Below, piece after piece: positions 1-5,356 of a DNA stretch of 5,356 nucleotides; the first letter of the stretch is position 1; every line of letters begins with the position of its first letter. Location: assembly GCA_963611755.1 (NCBI GenBank), contig CAVDTK010000143.1, positions 1 through 5,356 of the forward strand, written 5' to 3'. The notes under the pieces are model-generated. The model saw only the letters and a list, made by a program, of their open reading frames with translations. It did not search any database and was not told the DNA's origin. The stretch is from Paratractidigestivibacter sp963611755 (GTDB taxonomy: Bacteria > Actinomycetota > Coriobacteriia > Coriobacteriales > Atopobiaceae). The translations under genes were made by a program, and so were the position numbers.

Positions 1-1415
1 GCACGGGTCCTGTCCTGGTGCTTGGCCCCAAATCTGCGCTCACGGTCGAGTGTTTCTTGGCCTGCCTCATGAGCGGGCACGCCTACGTGCCCATCGACGT
101 CGAGCTGCCCGCGCGGCGCGTCGCCGACATCGCAGGCCAGATCGAGGGCGCGACGATGCTCGCGGCCTGCGGGGTGCCCGCGGGGTTTGCCCAGGTTATG
201 CCTGATGCGGGGGTTATCGACGCGGACGCGCTTCTCGGCGAGAAGGACGCGGCGCCCGGCGGCGCATGCGAGCCCCTGCCGCGCTCGATGTGGGTGAGCG
301 GCGAGAAGACCCAGTACATCATCTTCACCTCCGGCTCCACAGGACGGCCCAAGGGGATCGAGGTCACGGCCGCGAACGTGGCGAACTTCCGCCGCTGGCT
401 CGCAGGCTTTCCCGTGGTGCGCGGCGGTGGCCGCGTGTTTCTCGACCAGGCGCACTATTCCTTCGACCTCTCGGAATACGAGTTGGTGGGCGCGCTTACC
501 ACGGGCGGGTGCCTTCACGCGGTGGACGCCGCCAAGGGCGCGGACTTCAAGGCGCTTTTTGCGAGCCTGGCCACCTCGGGCGTCGAGGTGTGGGTGTCAA
601 CGCCGTCCTTTGCCGACTTATGCCTGGTAGATCCATCGTTTAACGCAGACCTTTTGCCCAATGTGAAGCTTTTCCTCTTCTGCGGGGAGACACTCCACCA
701 CACGACCGTCCAAAAGCTGCGCGACCGCTTTGGGGCGGGTGTCATCATCGCCAACACCTACGGGCCCACCGAGTCGACGGTCGCCGTCACGTACTGCGAG
801 ATCGGCGAGGCCGCGCTTGCCGATCCCCAGCCGCTGCCGGTGGGCAATCCCCGGGCCGGGACGGAGCTGCGGATCTGCGACCGCGAGACGGGCGCGGAGC
901 TCCCGCGCGGACAGACCGGCGAGATCGTGATCGTGGGCGACACCGTGGCCGGCGGCTACTACGCCAACCCCGCCAAGACCGCGGAGTCGTTCTTCTCCGC
1001 GACCATGAAGGACGGTACCCCGGCGCGTGGATACAAGACCGGTGACCTGGGCTTTATTGACGAGAAGGGCATGCTTCGCTGCGTGGGGCGGGCCGACTCT
1101 TTGGTGAAACTCAACGGTTATCGCATCGAGCTGGGCGAGGTTGAGGGCGCGATCGAGGAGATCGGCTGCGTGCGCCATGCCGTCGTGGTCCCGGTCACGC
1201 GCGCGGGCCGCGTGACGAGCCTCTGCGCCTTTGTGGTCGCCGATGCCGCCGCAGGTCAGACGGGCTTCTCGCTGGGACGCGAGCTCAAGGAAGCCCTGGG
1301 GCGAACGCTTCCTGCCTATATGGTGCCGCGGCAGGTCCGCGTGATCGATGCAATGCCGCTGAACGCCAACGGCAAGGCCGACCGCAAGGCCCTTGCCGCA
1401 TCAGTCTCTCGCTAA
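1..1415 (+). CDS. dltA: D-alanine--D-alanyl carrier protein ligase DltA (5'-truncated by window edge)
   Basis: Cytoplasmic adenylating enzyme that activates D-Ala with ATP and loads it on the DltC phosphopantetheine thiol. The reading frame is open to the left edge; the first whole codon is at 3 and the residues there (TGPVLVLG...) continue the family alignment. The GTG at 18 is therefore not the start, and about 30-40 N-terminal residues of a usual ~500 are missing. Visible ANL-superfamily core motifs: P-loop YIIFTSGSTGRPKG (bases 315-356), NTYGPTE (753-773), YKTGDLG with the ribose-binding Asp at 1044-1046, a GRADSLVKLNGYRIELGE hinge region, and C-terminal NANGK with the catalytic Lys at 1374-1376. 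The FLFCGE motif has its Cys at 681-683, matching the Cys of the DltA D-Ala pocket, and SFDLSEYE and STPSFADLCLVDP also follow DltA rather than NRPS A-domains. The TAA stop lies 39 bases before dltC. Very secure. Confidence 0.96.
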   Translation, partial: TGPVLVLGPKSALTVECFLACLMSGHAYVPIDVELPARRVADIAGQIEGATMLAACGVPAGFAQVMPDAGVIDADALLGEKDAAPGGACEPLPRSMWVSGEKTQYIIFTSGSTGRPKGIEVTAANVANFRRWLAGFPVVRGGGRVFLDQAHYSFDLSEYELVGALTTGGCLHAVDAAKGADFKALFASLATSGVEVWVSTPSFADLCLVDPSFNADLLPNVKLFLFCGETLHHTTVQKLRDRFGAGVIIANTYGPTESTVAVTYCEIGEAALADPQPLPVGNPRAGTELRICDRETGAELPRGQTGEIVIVGDTVAGGYYANPAKTAESFFSATMKDGTPARGYKTGDLGFIDEKGMLRCVGRADSLVKLNGYRIELGEVEGAIEEIGCVRHAVVVPVTRAGRVTSLCAFVVADAAAGQTGFSLGRELKEALGRTLPAYMVPRQVRVIDAMPLNANGKADRKALAASVSR

Positions 1416-1435
1416 AAGTTCTGGCAGATAAGGCA

Positions 1436-1442
1436 AGAAAGG
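1436..1442 (+). promoter_or_regulatory. Ribosome binding site of dltC
   Basis: AGAAAGG pairs with the 3' end of 16S rRNA and lies 12 bases before the ATG at 1455. It supports that ATG as the start of dltC. The 39-base dltA-dltC gap holds no visible hairpin or promoter. Confidence 0.6.
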
Positions 1443-1454
1443 TAAGCGATTGAT

Positions 1455-1700
1455 ATGGACGAAGAAGAAATCCGCTCGCGCGTGCTTGATCTTCTGGAGG
1501 ACGTGTCCGGCACGCCCGAGGTGCGCGACCACCTGGACGAAGACCTCTTTGACCTGGGGTTTCTTGACTCCATGGCCGCGATCGAGCTGTTGGTAGGCCT
1601 TGAGGACGACTTAGGCGTCGCCATCGCGCCCACCGAGGTCGAGCGATACGAAATGAACACCGCCAACAAGATCGTGGCGCAGGTCGCCAAGCGCCTGTAG
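1455..1700 (+). CDS. dltC: D-alanyl carrier protein DltC
   Basis: Small acidic acyl-carrier-type protein of 81 residues, a normal DltC length (about 78-82). It carries D-Ala as a thioester on 4'-phosphopantetheine from DltA to the membrane complex. The attachment site is Ser39 in DLGFLDSMAAIEL (Ser codon 1569-1571), the usual position at the start of helix 2. The C-terminal half has the DltC-type pattern E-V-x-R...T-A-N-K-I-V-A, matching the E-F-x-R...T-P-N-K-I-I-A of known DltC proteins, which separates it from fatty-acid ACPs. The ATG start has an AGAAAGG ribosome site 12 bases upstream. It sits between dltA and dltB, whereas the common order is A-B-C-D. A holo-ACP synthase for activation is not in the window. 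Confidence 0.95.
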   Translation: MDEEEIRSRVLDLLEDVSGTPEVRDHLDEDLFDLGFLDSMAAIELLVGLEDDLGVAIAPTEVERYEMNTANKIVAQVAKRL

Positions 1701-1742
1701 CGCGGCGCGAGTGTTTGGCGCGGATAGGGGAGTGGGCATAGC

Positions 1743-2888
1743 GTGACGCTCTTTGCGGACCCGAGTTTCTTCGTGCTGCTTGCGGTGGCGATCGCGGTCG
1801 CCGCGGTCATCGGCCTTACGGGCCACACGCTGCGCCACTACGGGCTTGGCGTTTCGATCGCCTTTTTGACCTGCGTTTTCTTTAAGACGCCGGTGCAGGT
1901 TGCGGCCCTTCTCGGCTTTCTGGTGGTCGCACGCACAGCGGCGCTTTTCCTGGCGAGAAGCCCCAAGGACAAGCGGCGCTATCTTATCGCCATCGCGGCC
2001 ACGCTGGCGCCCCTTGTGGTCTACAAGGTCTCGGCCGTCTTAGACCAGAGCCTGTGGGGCTTTGTCGGCATCAGTTACGTGACCTTTAAGGCAACGCAGA
2101 TCGTCGTTGAGGTCCACGACGGGCTTATCACGCGCTCTTACCTGGGCCTTGAAGACTGGCTTTACTTCTTGCTGTTCTTCCCGCAGTTCTCGTCCGGCCC
2201 CATCGACCGAAGCCGCCGGTTTGCCACGGATGCCCATGCTACGCTCGCGCGCGACGAGTACGCGGGACTTCTCGCCCGCGGGATCCTGTTGCTGTTTGCA
2301 GGCGCCGTCTACAAGGTCGTCGTGGCCACGTGGATCCACCGTTTCTATGCGCCTTCCGCGACGGGCGACGCGTTTTACCAGGTACAGACTGCGCTTGTCT
2401 ACGGCCTCTACCTGTTTTGCGACTTTCAGGGCTACAGCCTGATGGCGATGGGCACGAGCTACTGCTTGGGCATCTGCAGCCCGCGCAACTTCCGCGCGCC
2501 GTTTGCCGCGGTCGACATCATCGACTTCTGGAACCGCTGGCACATCACGCTGTCCACCTGGTTTCGCGACTTCGTCTTCATGCGGTTCAGCCGCTGGCTC
2601 ATGCACAAGAAGTTCCTCGGCGATCGGCTACAGGTCGCGATGTGCGCCTTCATGGTCGACATGCTCGTGATGGGGTTCTGGCACGGTCTCGCGTGGAGCT
2701 ACATCGCCTACGGCCTCTACCACGGCGTTCTTCTCGCTGTCACGCAGCTGGCCCAGAAACGCTGGGGCTTCTACAAGAGGCACAGGCGCGACGGGTGGTT
2801 CCGCGTGTGCAGCTGGGCCGTGACGCAGGTGGCCGCGTTCTTTGGGTTCGCGATCTTCTCGGGACAGGTGGAGATGCTCATTGGCTAG
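1743..2888 (+). CDS. dltB: D-alanyl transfer MBOAT membrane protein DltB
   Basis: Polytopic MBOAT-family protein of 381 residues, slightly shorter than the usual 390-415. It accepts D-Ala from DltC at the cytoplasmic face and passes it through the membrane toward DltX/DltD. Many hydrophobic segments are visible (about residues 9-27, 34-72, 80-98, 138-148, 177-197, 215-238, 300-335, 355-376). Family signatures: FFPQFSSGPIDR (145-156); DFWNRWHITLSTWFRDFVF (261-279) with conserved His267; and GFWHGLAWSYIAYGLYHG (311-328) with His314. These two His match the pair essential in characterised DltB (His289 and His336 in Streptococcus thermophilus). The GTG start is firm: AGGGGAG at 1726-1732 lies 10 bases upstream, and an in-frame TAG at 1725-1727 excludes a longer form. 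The 42-base gap after dltC has no clear structure. The 3' end overlaps dltD by 8 bases if dltD starts at 2881. Confidence 0.95.
   Translation: MTLFADPSFFVLLAVAIAVAAVIGLTGHTLRHYGLGVSIAFLTCVFFKTPVQVAALLGFLVVARTAALFLARSPKDKRRYLIAIAATLAPLVVYKVSAVLDQSLWGFVGISYVTFKATQIVVEVHDGLITRSYLGLEDWLYFLLFFPQFSSGPIDRSRRFATDAHATLARDEYAGLLARGILLLFAGAVYKVVVATWIHRFYAPSATGDAFYQVQTALVYGLYLFCDFQGYSLMAMGTSYCLGICSPRNFRAPFAAVDIIDFWNRWHITLSTWFRDFVFMRFSRWLMHKKFLGDRLQVAMCAFMVDMLVMGFWHGLAWSYIAYGLYHGVLLAVTQLAQKRWGFYKRHRRDGWFRVCSWAVTQVAAFFGFAIFSGQVEMLIG
2866..2873 (+). promoter_or_regulatory. Ribosome binding site deciding the dltD start
   Basis: AGGTGGAG inside the end of dltB, 7 bases before TTG 2881. It favours this TTG over the TTG at 2842, which has no such site. 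The rival is GGGAGG at 2924-2929, 11 bases before GTG 2941. Confidence 0.5.
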
Positions 2889-4161
2889 GTTGAGGTGCGG
2901 AGAAGGCCTTTGCGCGCGGGTGCGGGAGGCGGCGAAAAAGGTGACGCCGCGGCCGCCTTCGGGCATGGGGCTGCTTGCGGCGGTTCTTTGCGGCATTGCG
3001 GTGCTGGGGCTTGGCCTTGTGGCGTTCGACGTCTTGGTGCTTCCCAGCAACGCGCAGGCCGATACTTCGAGGCTTTATGACTATGTCTACGCCACCGGTA
3101 AGTCCGAGAACGTCGACTTCGTGGCCAACAACATGTCCTCGGACGGATATCTGTGCTTTGGCTCCTCGGAGTGGTACATCTCCAAGAACCTCGTGAGCAC
3201 CTGCCCTCAGGCGGTTCTCGGCGAGTCCGGAGCGGGCGTCAACATGACCTACATCGGCGAGGGATACGACCAAAGTTTATGGCAGGCTATCGCCGCGGGC
3301 GCTTATGGCACCGGCAACAAGATCAAGAACCGCAAGGTCATGATTATGGTCTCGCCCCAGTGGTTCTTCAAGCGCTCCGGCGACCAGAGCAAGTTCTATA
3401 CGAAGTTCTCTTACTCGCTCTATCGCGCCTTCATGCAAAGCGACCAGATCTCGGACGAGACCAAGGCATATGTGCGTAAGCGTTGCTCCGCGCTTGGGAT
3501 TGCGGACGAGAAGCTCTCCGCTGCTTCTCAAGACACGCCGCTCGACGCGATAAACGACCTCGTGTACGCGGCAGCGGACGCATGGAAACTTAGGAGCGAC
3601 ATCAAAAACATAATCAACCTCGCGCCTAAGAAGAGCGGCGACCGCCAGCAGGTCGAGGCTACCGGGCAGGCAACCGAGCCCGATTGGGACGCCCTTCTCG
3701 CCCGCGCACAGACCGAGGGCGAGGCCGCCTGTACCAACAACGACTTCGGCATCTACGACGCCTTTTGGGAGAAGAACCATACCTATGACCCGGAGCTTTA
3801 CCAGAACTTCGACGAGGCCGACGACGAGTACGCCGACCTCGAGTGCTTCCTGCGCGCGTGCAGCGAGGTCGGCTTCGAGCCGCTGGTTTGCATCCTTCCC
3901 GTGCACGGGCAGTGGTACGACGTGAGCGACGTCAGCAGCGACGACCGCCAGGCCTACTACCAACGGATTCGTCGGATCTGCAAGGACGCCGGCGCGAGCT
4001 ACGCCGATTTCTCCGCCTTTGAGTACGAGAAGTACTTCCTGTGCGACACGGTGCACCCCGGCTGGAAGGGCTGGGTGCGGATCGAGCACGCCTTCTATGA
4101 CTATGTGAATGACATTCGAGGCCAGGATGATTGCCTGACCTGGGGAGATGATGATTCGTGA
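2881..4161 (+). CDS. dltD: D-alanyl-lipoteichoic acid acyltransferase DltD
   Basis: Single-pass, extracytoplasmic SGNH-hydrolase-like protein that completes D-Ala transfer to teichoic acid. With the TTG at 2881 it is 426 residues, typical for DltD. Order: short basic N-terminus; membrane segment about 29-54; LCFGSSEWY block with Ser95/Ser96 (bases 3163-3168), the nucleophile region; MIMVSPQWF strand, a DltD signature; VCILPVHGQWYD, the family's PPxxGxWYD-type block; and DTVHPGWKGW with Asp389 and His392 (His codon 4054-4056), the catalytic Asp-x-x-His. All expected catalytic elements are present. Start choice: TTG 2881 has a good ribosome site 7 bases upstream and overlaps dltB by 8 bases, suggesting coupled translation. 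GTG 2941 is a real alternative that also keeps the membrane anchor, and TTG 2842 is unlikely. The C-terminal tail (GQDDCLTWGDDDS) is acidic. The stop overlaps dltX by four bases (GTGA). Function secure, start moderate. Confidence 0.93.
   Translation: MARLRCGEGLCARVREAAKKVTPRPPSGMGLLAAVLCGIAVLGLGLVAFDVLVLPSNAQADTSRLYDYVYATGKSENVDFVANNMSSDGYLCFGSSEWYISKNLVSTCPQAVLGESGAGVNMTYIGEGYDQSLWQAIAAGAYGTGNKIKNRKVMIMVSPQWFFKRSGDQSKFYTKFSYSLYRAFMQSDQISDETKAYVRKRCSALGIADEKLSAASQDTPLDAINDLVYAAADAWKLRSDIKNIINLAPKKSGDRQQVEATGQATEPDWDALLARAQTEGEAACTNNDFGIYDAFWEKNHTYDPELYQNFDEADDEYADLECFLRACSEVGFEPLVCILPVHGQWYDVSDVSSDDRQAYYQRIRRICKDAGASYADFSAFEYEKYFLCDTVHPGWKGWVRIEHAFYDYVNDIRGQDDCLTWGDDDS
4142..4147 (+). promoter_or_regulatory. 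Ribosome binding site of dltX
   Basis: GGGGAG in the last codons of dltD, 10 bases before GTG 4158. Together with the GTGA stop/start overlap it is the main translational evidence that the 41-codon frame is expressed. Confidence 0.65.
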
Positions 4162-4283
4162 TCGATCGCGCGGTGTATGTGGGGGCGGCGTTCGCGGTGG
4201 TGGCCACGGGCGCGCTGCTTGTGTGGTTCGTCGCGTTCTCGGGGTTGAACGAGCCGGTGCAGTTCATTTATGGCGGGTTTTAG
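4158..4283 (+). CDS. dltX: DltX, small D-Ala incorporation membrane protein (41 aa)
   Basis: Short frame starting MIDRAVYVG and ending NEPVQFIYGGF. Residues 6-27 form one hydrophobic membrane helix after a short N-terminus with one Arg. The end is F36-I37-Y38-G39-G40-F41-stop, which matches the F-I-Y-x-x-F end (FIYNEF type) of DltX proteins, about 45-50 residues with one helix. DltX joins DltB and DltD, and its conserved C-terminal Tyr has been proposed to carry D-Ala transiently between DltC and DltD. The start is a GTG whose bases form GTGA with the dltD stop, with GGGGAG 10 bases upstream. The gene fills the gap between dltD and the hydrolase exactly, and the hydrolase start lies inside it. 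Oddities: it lies after dltD rather than before dltA, and has Gly-Gly where Asn-Glu is common. Easily missed by length cut-offs. Identification rests on motif, topology, size and context. Confidence 0.85.
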   Translation: MIDRAVYVGAAFAVVATGALLVWFVAFSGLNEPVQFIYGGF

Positions 4284-5356
4284 GGGGCCGGGGCGCGCCG
4301 TTTCCTGGCTGGCGGTCCTTGCGATTGCAATCGTCGCCTGCGCGCTGCGCCTTCCTGCACGGATTGCCCTCGCTGACGAGGCCCTGCTTCCCGATGGCGA
4401 GGACGACGTGGAGTGGGAAGAGGAGAGCGACCCCACCGACACCGGAGTCGCCCCTATAGGCTGTGAGCCCAATGAAGCCCAGCTCACAGGCCTTCTCGAC
4501 GCCTACTTTGAGCAGAACTTCTCGGCATCCGGCATCCCGGGGATGGCCGTAGCCGTCGTTAATTCCGACGGTGTGCTCTACGAGCGCGCGCTTGGCGACG
4601 TGGACGGCGTCGACGACACCTTTATCATCGGGTCTCTCTCCAAGTCGATGACCTCGGCCGCGGTGCAGCAGCTGGTTGGCGCCGGGCAGATCGACCTCGA
4701 TGTCCCGGCCGCGGTCTATGCGCCGGAGTTTGACCTTCCAACCTCGGTCACCGTCCGCTCCCTTCTCAACCAGACGAGCGGCTTCGGGTACTACGAGTCT
4801 CTCGCGGCCGCGCAGGTGGGGGAGACCGAAGGCGTGTTTAGCTACGCCAACGCCAACTACGACCTGCTCGGGCGCATCGTCCAGAACGTGAGCGGCGTGT
4901 CCTACGGCGCCTACCTGCGGCGATATCTCTTCGACCCTCTTGGCATGACGGATGCATCCGTCGACGGCGAGGCGGCTCTCGCGTCTGCCGCCACGGGCCA
5001 TCGAACCTGGTTCGGCCTGCCTGTGGCCGACGGCTTCACACATGAGCAAGGCGACGACGCCTGGGGCGGCCCGGCCTCCGGCTATGTGCGCGCGAGCATA
5101 TCGGACATGGCCAGCTACCTGCGGATGTATCTCAATAGCGGCTCCGGCGTCCTGTCGCCCGCGGCGATCCACCGCATGGTCTACGACCGCGTGCCCGACC
5201 CGTGGAGCGATACCTTCTACGGCATGGGTTGGACCACCTACCATTGGGGCGACGGCGAGCTTGTCATGTCGCACGACGGCGACGTCGAGAACTACGTCGC
5301 CCGCATGTGCGTCATCCCCGGCCGTGACCTGGGCATTGTTCTTCTCGCCGACGTCA
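4270..5356 (+). CDS. Secreted beta-lactamase-family serine hydrolase, DltE/FmtA-like candidate D-Ala esterase (3'-truncated by window edge)
   Basis: Open from ATG 4270 to the right edge (362 codons, no stop). Class C beta-lactamase/penicillin-binding-protein fold (PF00144 type) shown by S122-L-S-K125 (nucleophile and base, in FIIGSLSKSMTSA), Y192-A-N194 in FSYANANYDLLG, and H335-D-G337 in SHDGDVENY, the HxG form of the third motif seen in this family. LLNQTSGFGYY (165-175) and FDPLGMTDAS (221-230) are also typical. The N-terminus is a signal: basic start, hydrophobic 11-26, then either an ALA/DE signal peptidase I site after residue 35 or a loose lipobox I-V-A-C24. An acidic linker (36-58) precedes the catalytic domain. 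The start overlaps dltX by 14 bases, an in-frame TGA lies just upstream, and no good ribosome site is visible, so it is probably coupled to dltX. Operon position suggests removal of D-Ala from teichoic acid, as for DltE of Lactiplantibacillus or FmtA of Staphylococcus. A D,D-peptidase or other esterase is possible. Family sure, substrate inferred. Confidence 0.88.
   Translation, partial: MAGFRGPGRAVSWLAVLAIAIVACALRLPARIALADEALLPDGEDDVEWEEESDPTDTGVAPIGCEPNEAQLTGLLDAYFEQNFSASGIPGMAVAVVNSDGVLYERALGDVDGVDDTFIIGSLSKSMTSAAVQQLVGAGQIDLDVPAAVYAPEFDLPTSVTVRSLLNQTSGFGYYESLAAAQVGETEGVFSYANANYDLLGRIVQNVSGVSYGAYLRRYLFDPLGMTDASVDGEAALASAATGHRTWFGLPVADGFTHEQGDDAWGGPASGYVRASISDMASYLRMYLNSGSGVLSPAAIHRMVYDRVPDPWSDTFYGMGWTTYHWGDGELVMSHDGDVENYVARMCVIPGRDLGIVLLADV

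Noticed and set aside
18..20. GTG as true start of dltA
   Set aside because: The upstream residues in the same frame continue the DltA alignment, and starting here would remove part of a conserved N-terminal strand. The gene is cut by the window edge instead.
618..1178. Minus-strand open frame (186 codons) opposite dltA
   Set aside because: It is antisense to conserved adenylation-domain motifs and shows no family signature or plausible ribosome site context.
1701..1742. GC-rich gap between dltC and dltB as a terminator or attenuator
   Set aside because: No convincing stem-loop followed by a T run; it contains only the dltB ribosome site.
2330..2893. Plus-strand alternate-frame open reading frame (187 codons) inside dltB
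   Set aside because: It overlaps the most conserved MBOAT part of DltB in another frame; its product is Arg/His/Leu-rich with no domain.
3277..4089. Minus-strand open frame (270 codons) opposite dltD
   Set aside because: It lies wholly within dltD, whose catalytic blocks are clear. The predicted protein is Val/Leu/Ala repetitive without a domain, as expected for an antisense shadow.
4159..4172. ATCGATCG palindromic run at the dltD-dltX junction as an operator
   Set aside because: It is short, lies within coding sequence of dltX (Ile-Asp-Arg codons), and has no promoter elements nearby; expected by chance in GC-rich DNA.
4264..5274. Long minus-strand open frame (336 codons) opposite the serine hydrolase
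   Set aside because: The + strand frame has three ordered catalytic motifs and a signal peptide. The minus frame has low-complexity Arg/Gly/Val-rich sequence and no recognisable domain, and is a by-product of GC-rich codon use.

Overview
The window is a GC-rich stretch, all on the + strand, that reads as most of one operon for D-alanylation of teichoic acids (the Dlt system). GC-rich third codon positions, GTG and TTG starts, and Gram-positive-type Dlt proteins suggest a high-GC Gram-positive. A Coriobacteriia-like actinomycete (Collinsella/Olsenella type) is my best guess, but it is an inference from composition and gene content, not from a marker gene.

Layout from left to right: (1) dltA, D-alanine:carrier-protein ligase, cut by the left window edge (1-1415); (2) dltC, the D-alanyl carrier protein (1455-1700); (3) dltB, the MBOAT membrane acyltransferase (1743-2888); (4) dltD, the membrane-anchored SGNH-like D-Ala transferase (about 2881-4161); (5) a 41-codon gene at 4158-4283 that I identify as dltX from its single membrane segment and C-terminal F-I-Y-x-x-F motif; (6) a secreted beta-lactamase-family serine hydrolase (4270 to beyond the right edge), with SxxK, YxN and HxG motifs. 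The hydrolase is a candidate D-Ala esterase of the DltE/FmtA type.

How they work together: DltA adenylates D-Ala with ATP and loads it on the phosphopantetheine arm of DltC in the cytoplasm. DltB, with DltX and DltD, carries the D-Ala group across the membrane and onto an extracytoplasmic polymer, classically glycerol-phosphate (lipo)teichoic acid. The last gene, if it is DltE-like, would remove D-Ala outside the cell, so one transcript would carry both the writer and an eraser of the mark.

Gene spacing is tight. The dltA-dltC gap is 39 bases and the dltC-dltB gap is 42. dltB-dltD, dltD-dltX and dltX-hydrolase all overlap. There is no non-coding stretch over 50 bases, and I see no terminator, internal promoter, RNA gene, repeat, mobile element or CRISPR array. 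The operon promoter must lie left of the window. The gene order A-C-B-D-X-hydrolase differs from the common Firmicutes order (X)-A-B-C-D, and the position of dltX after dltD is the most notable structural feature.
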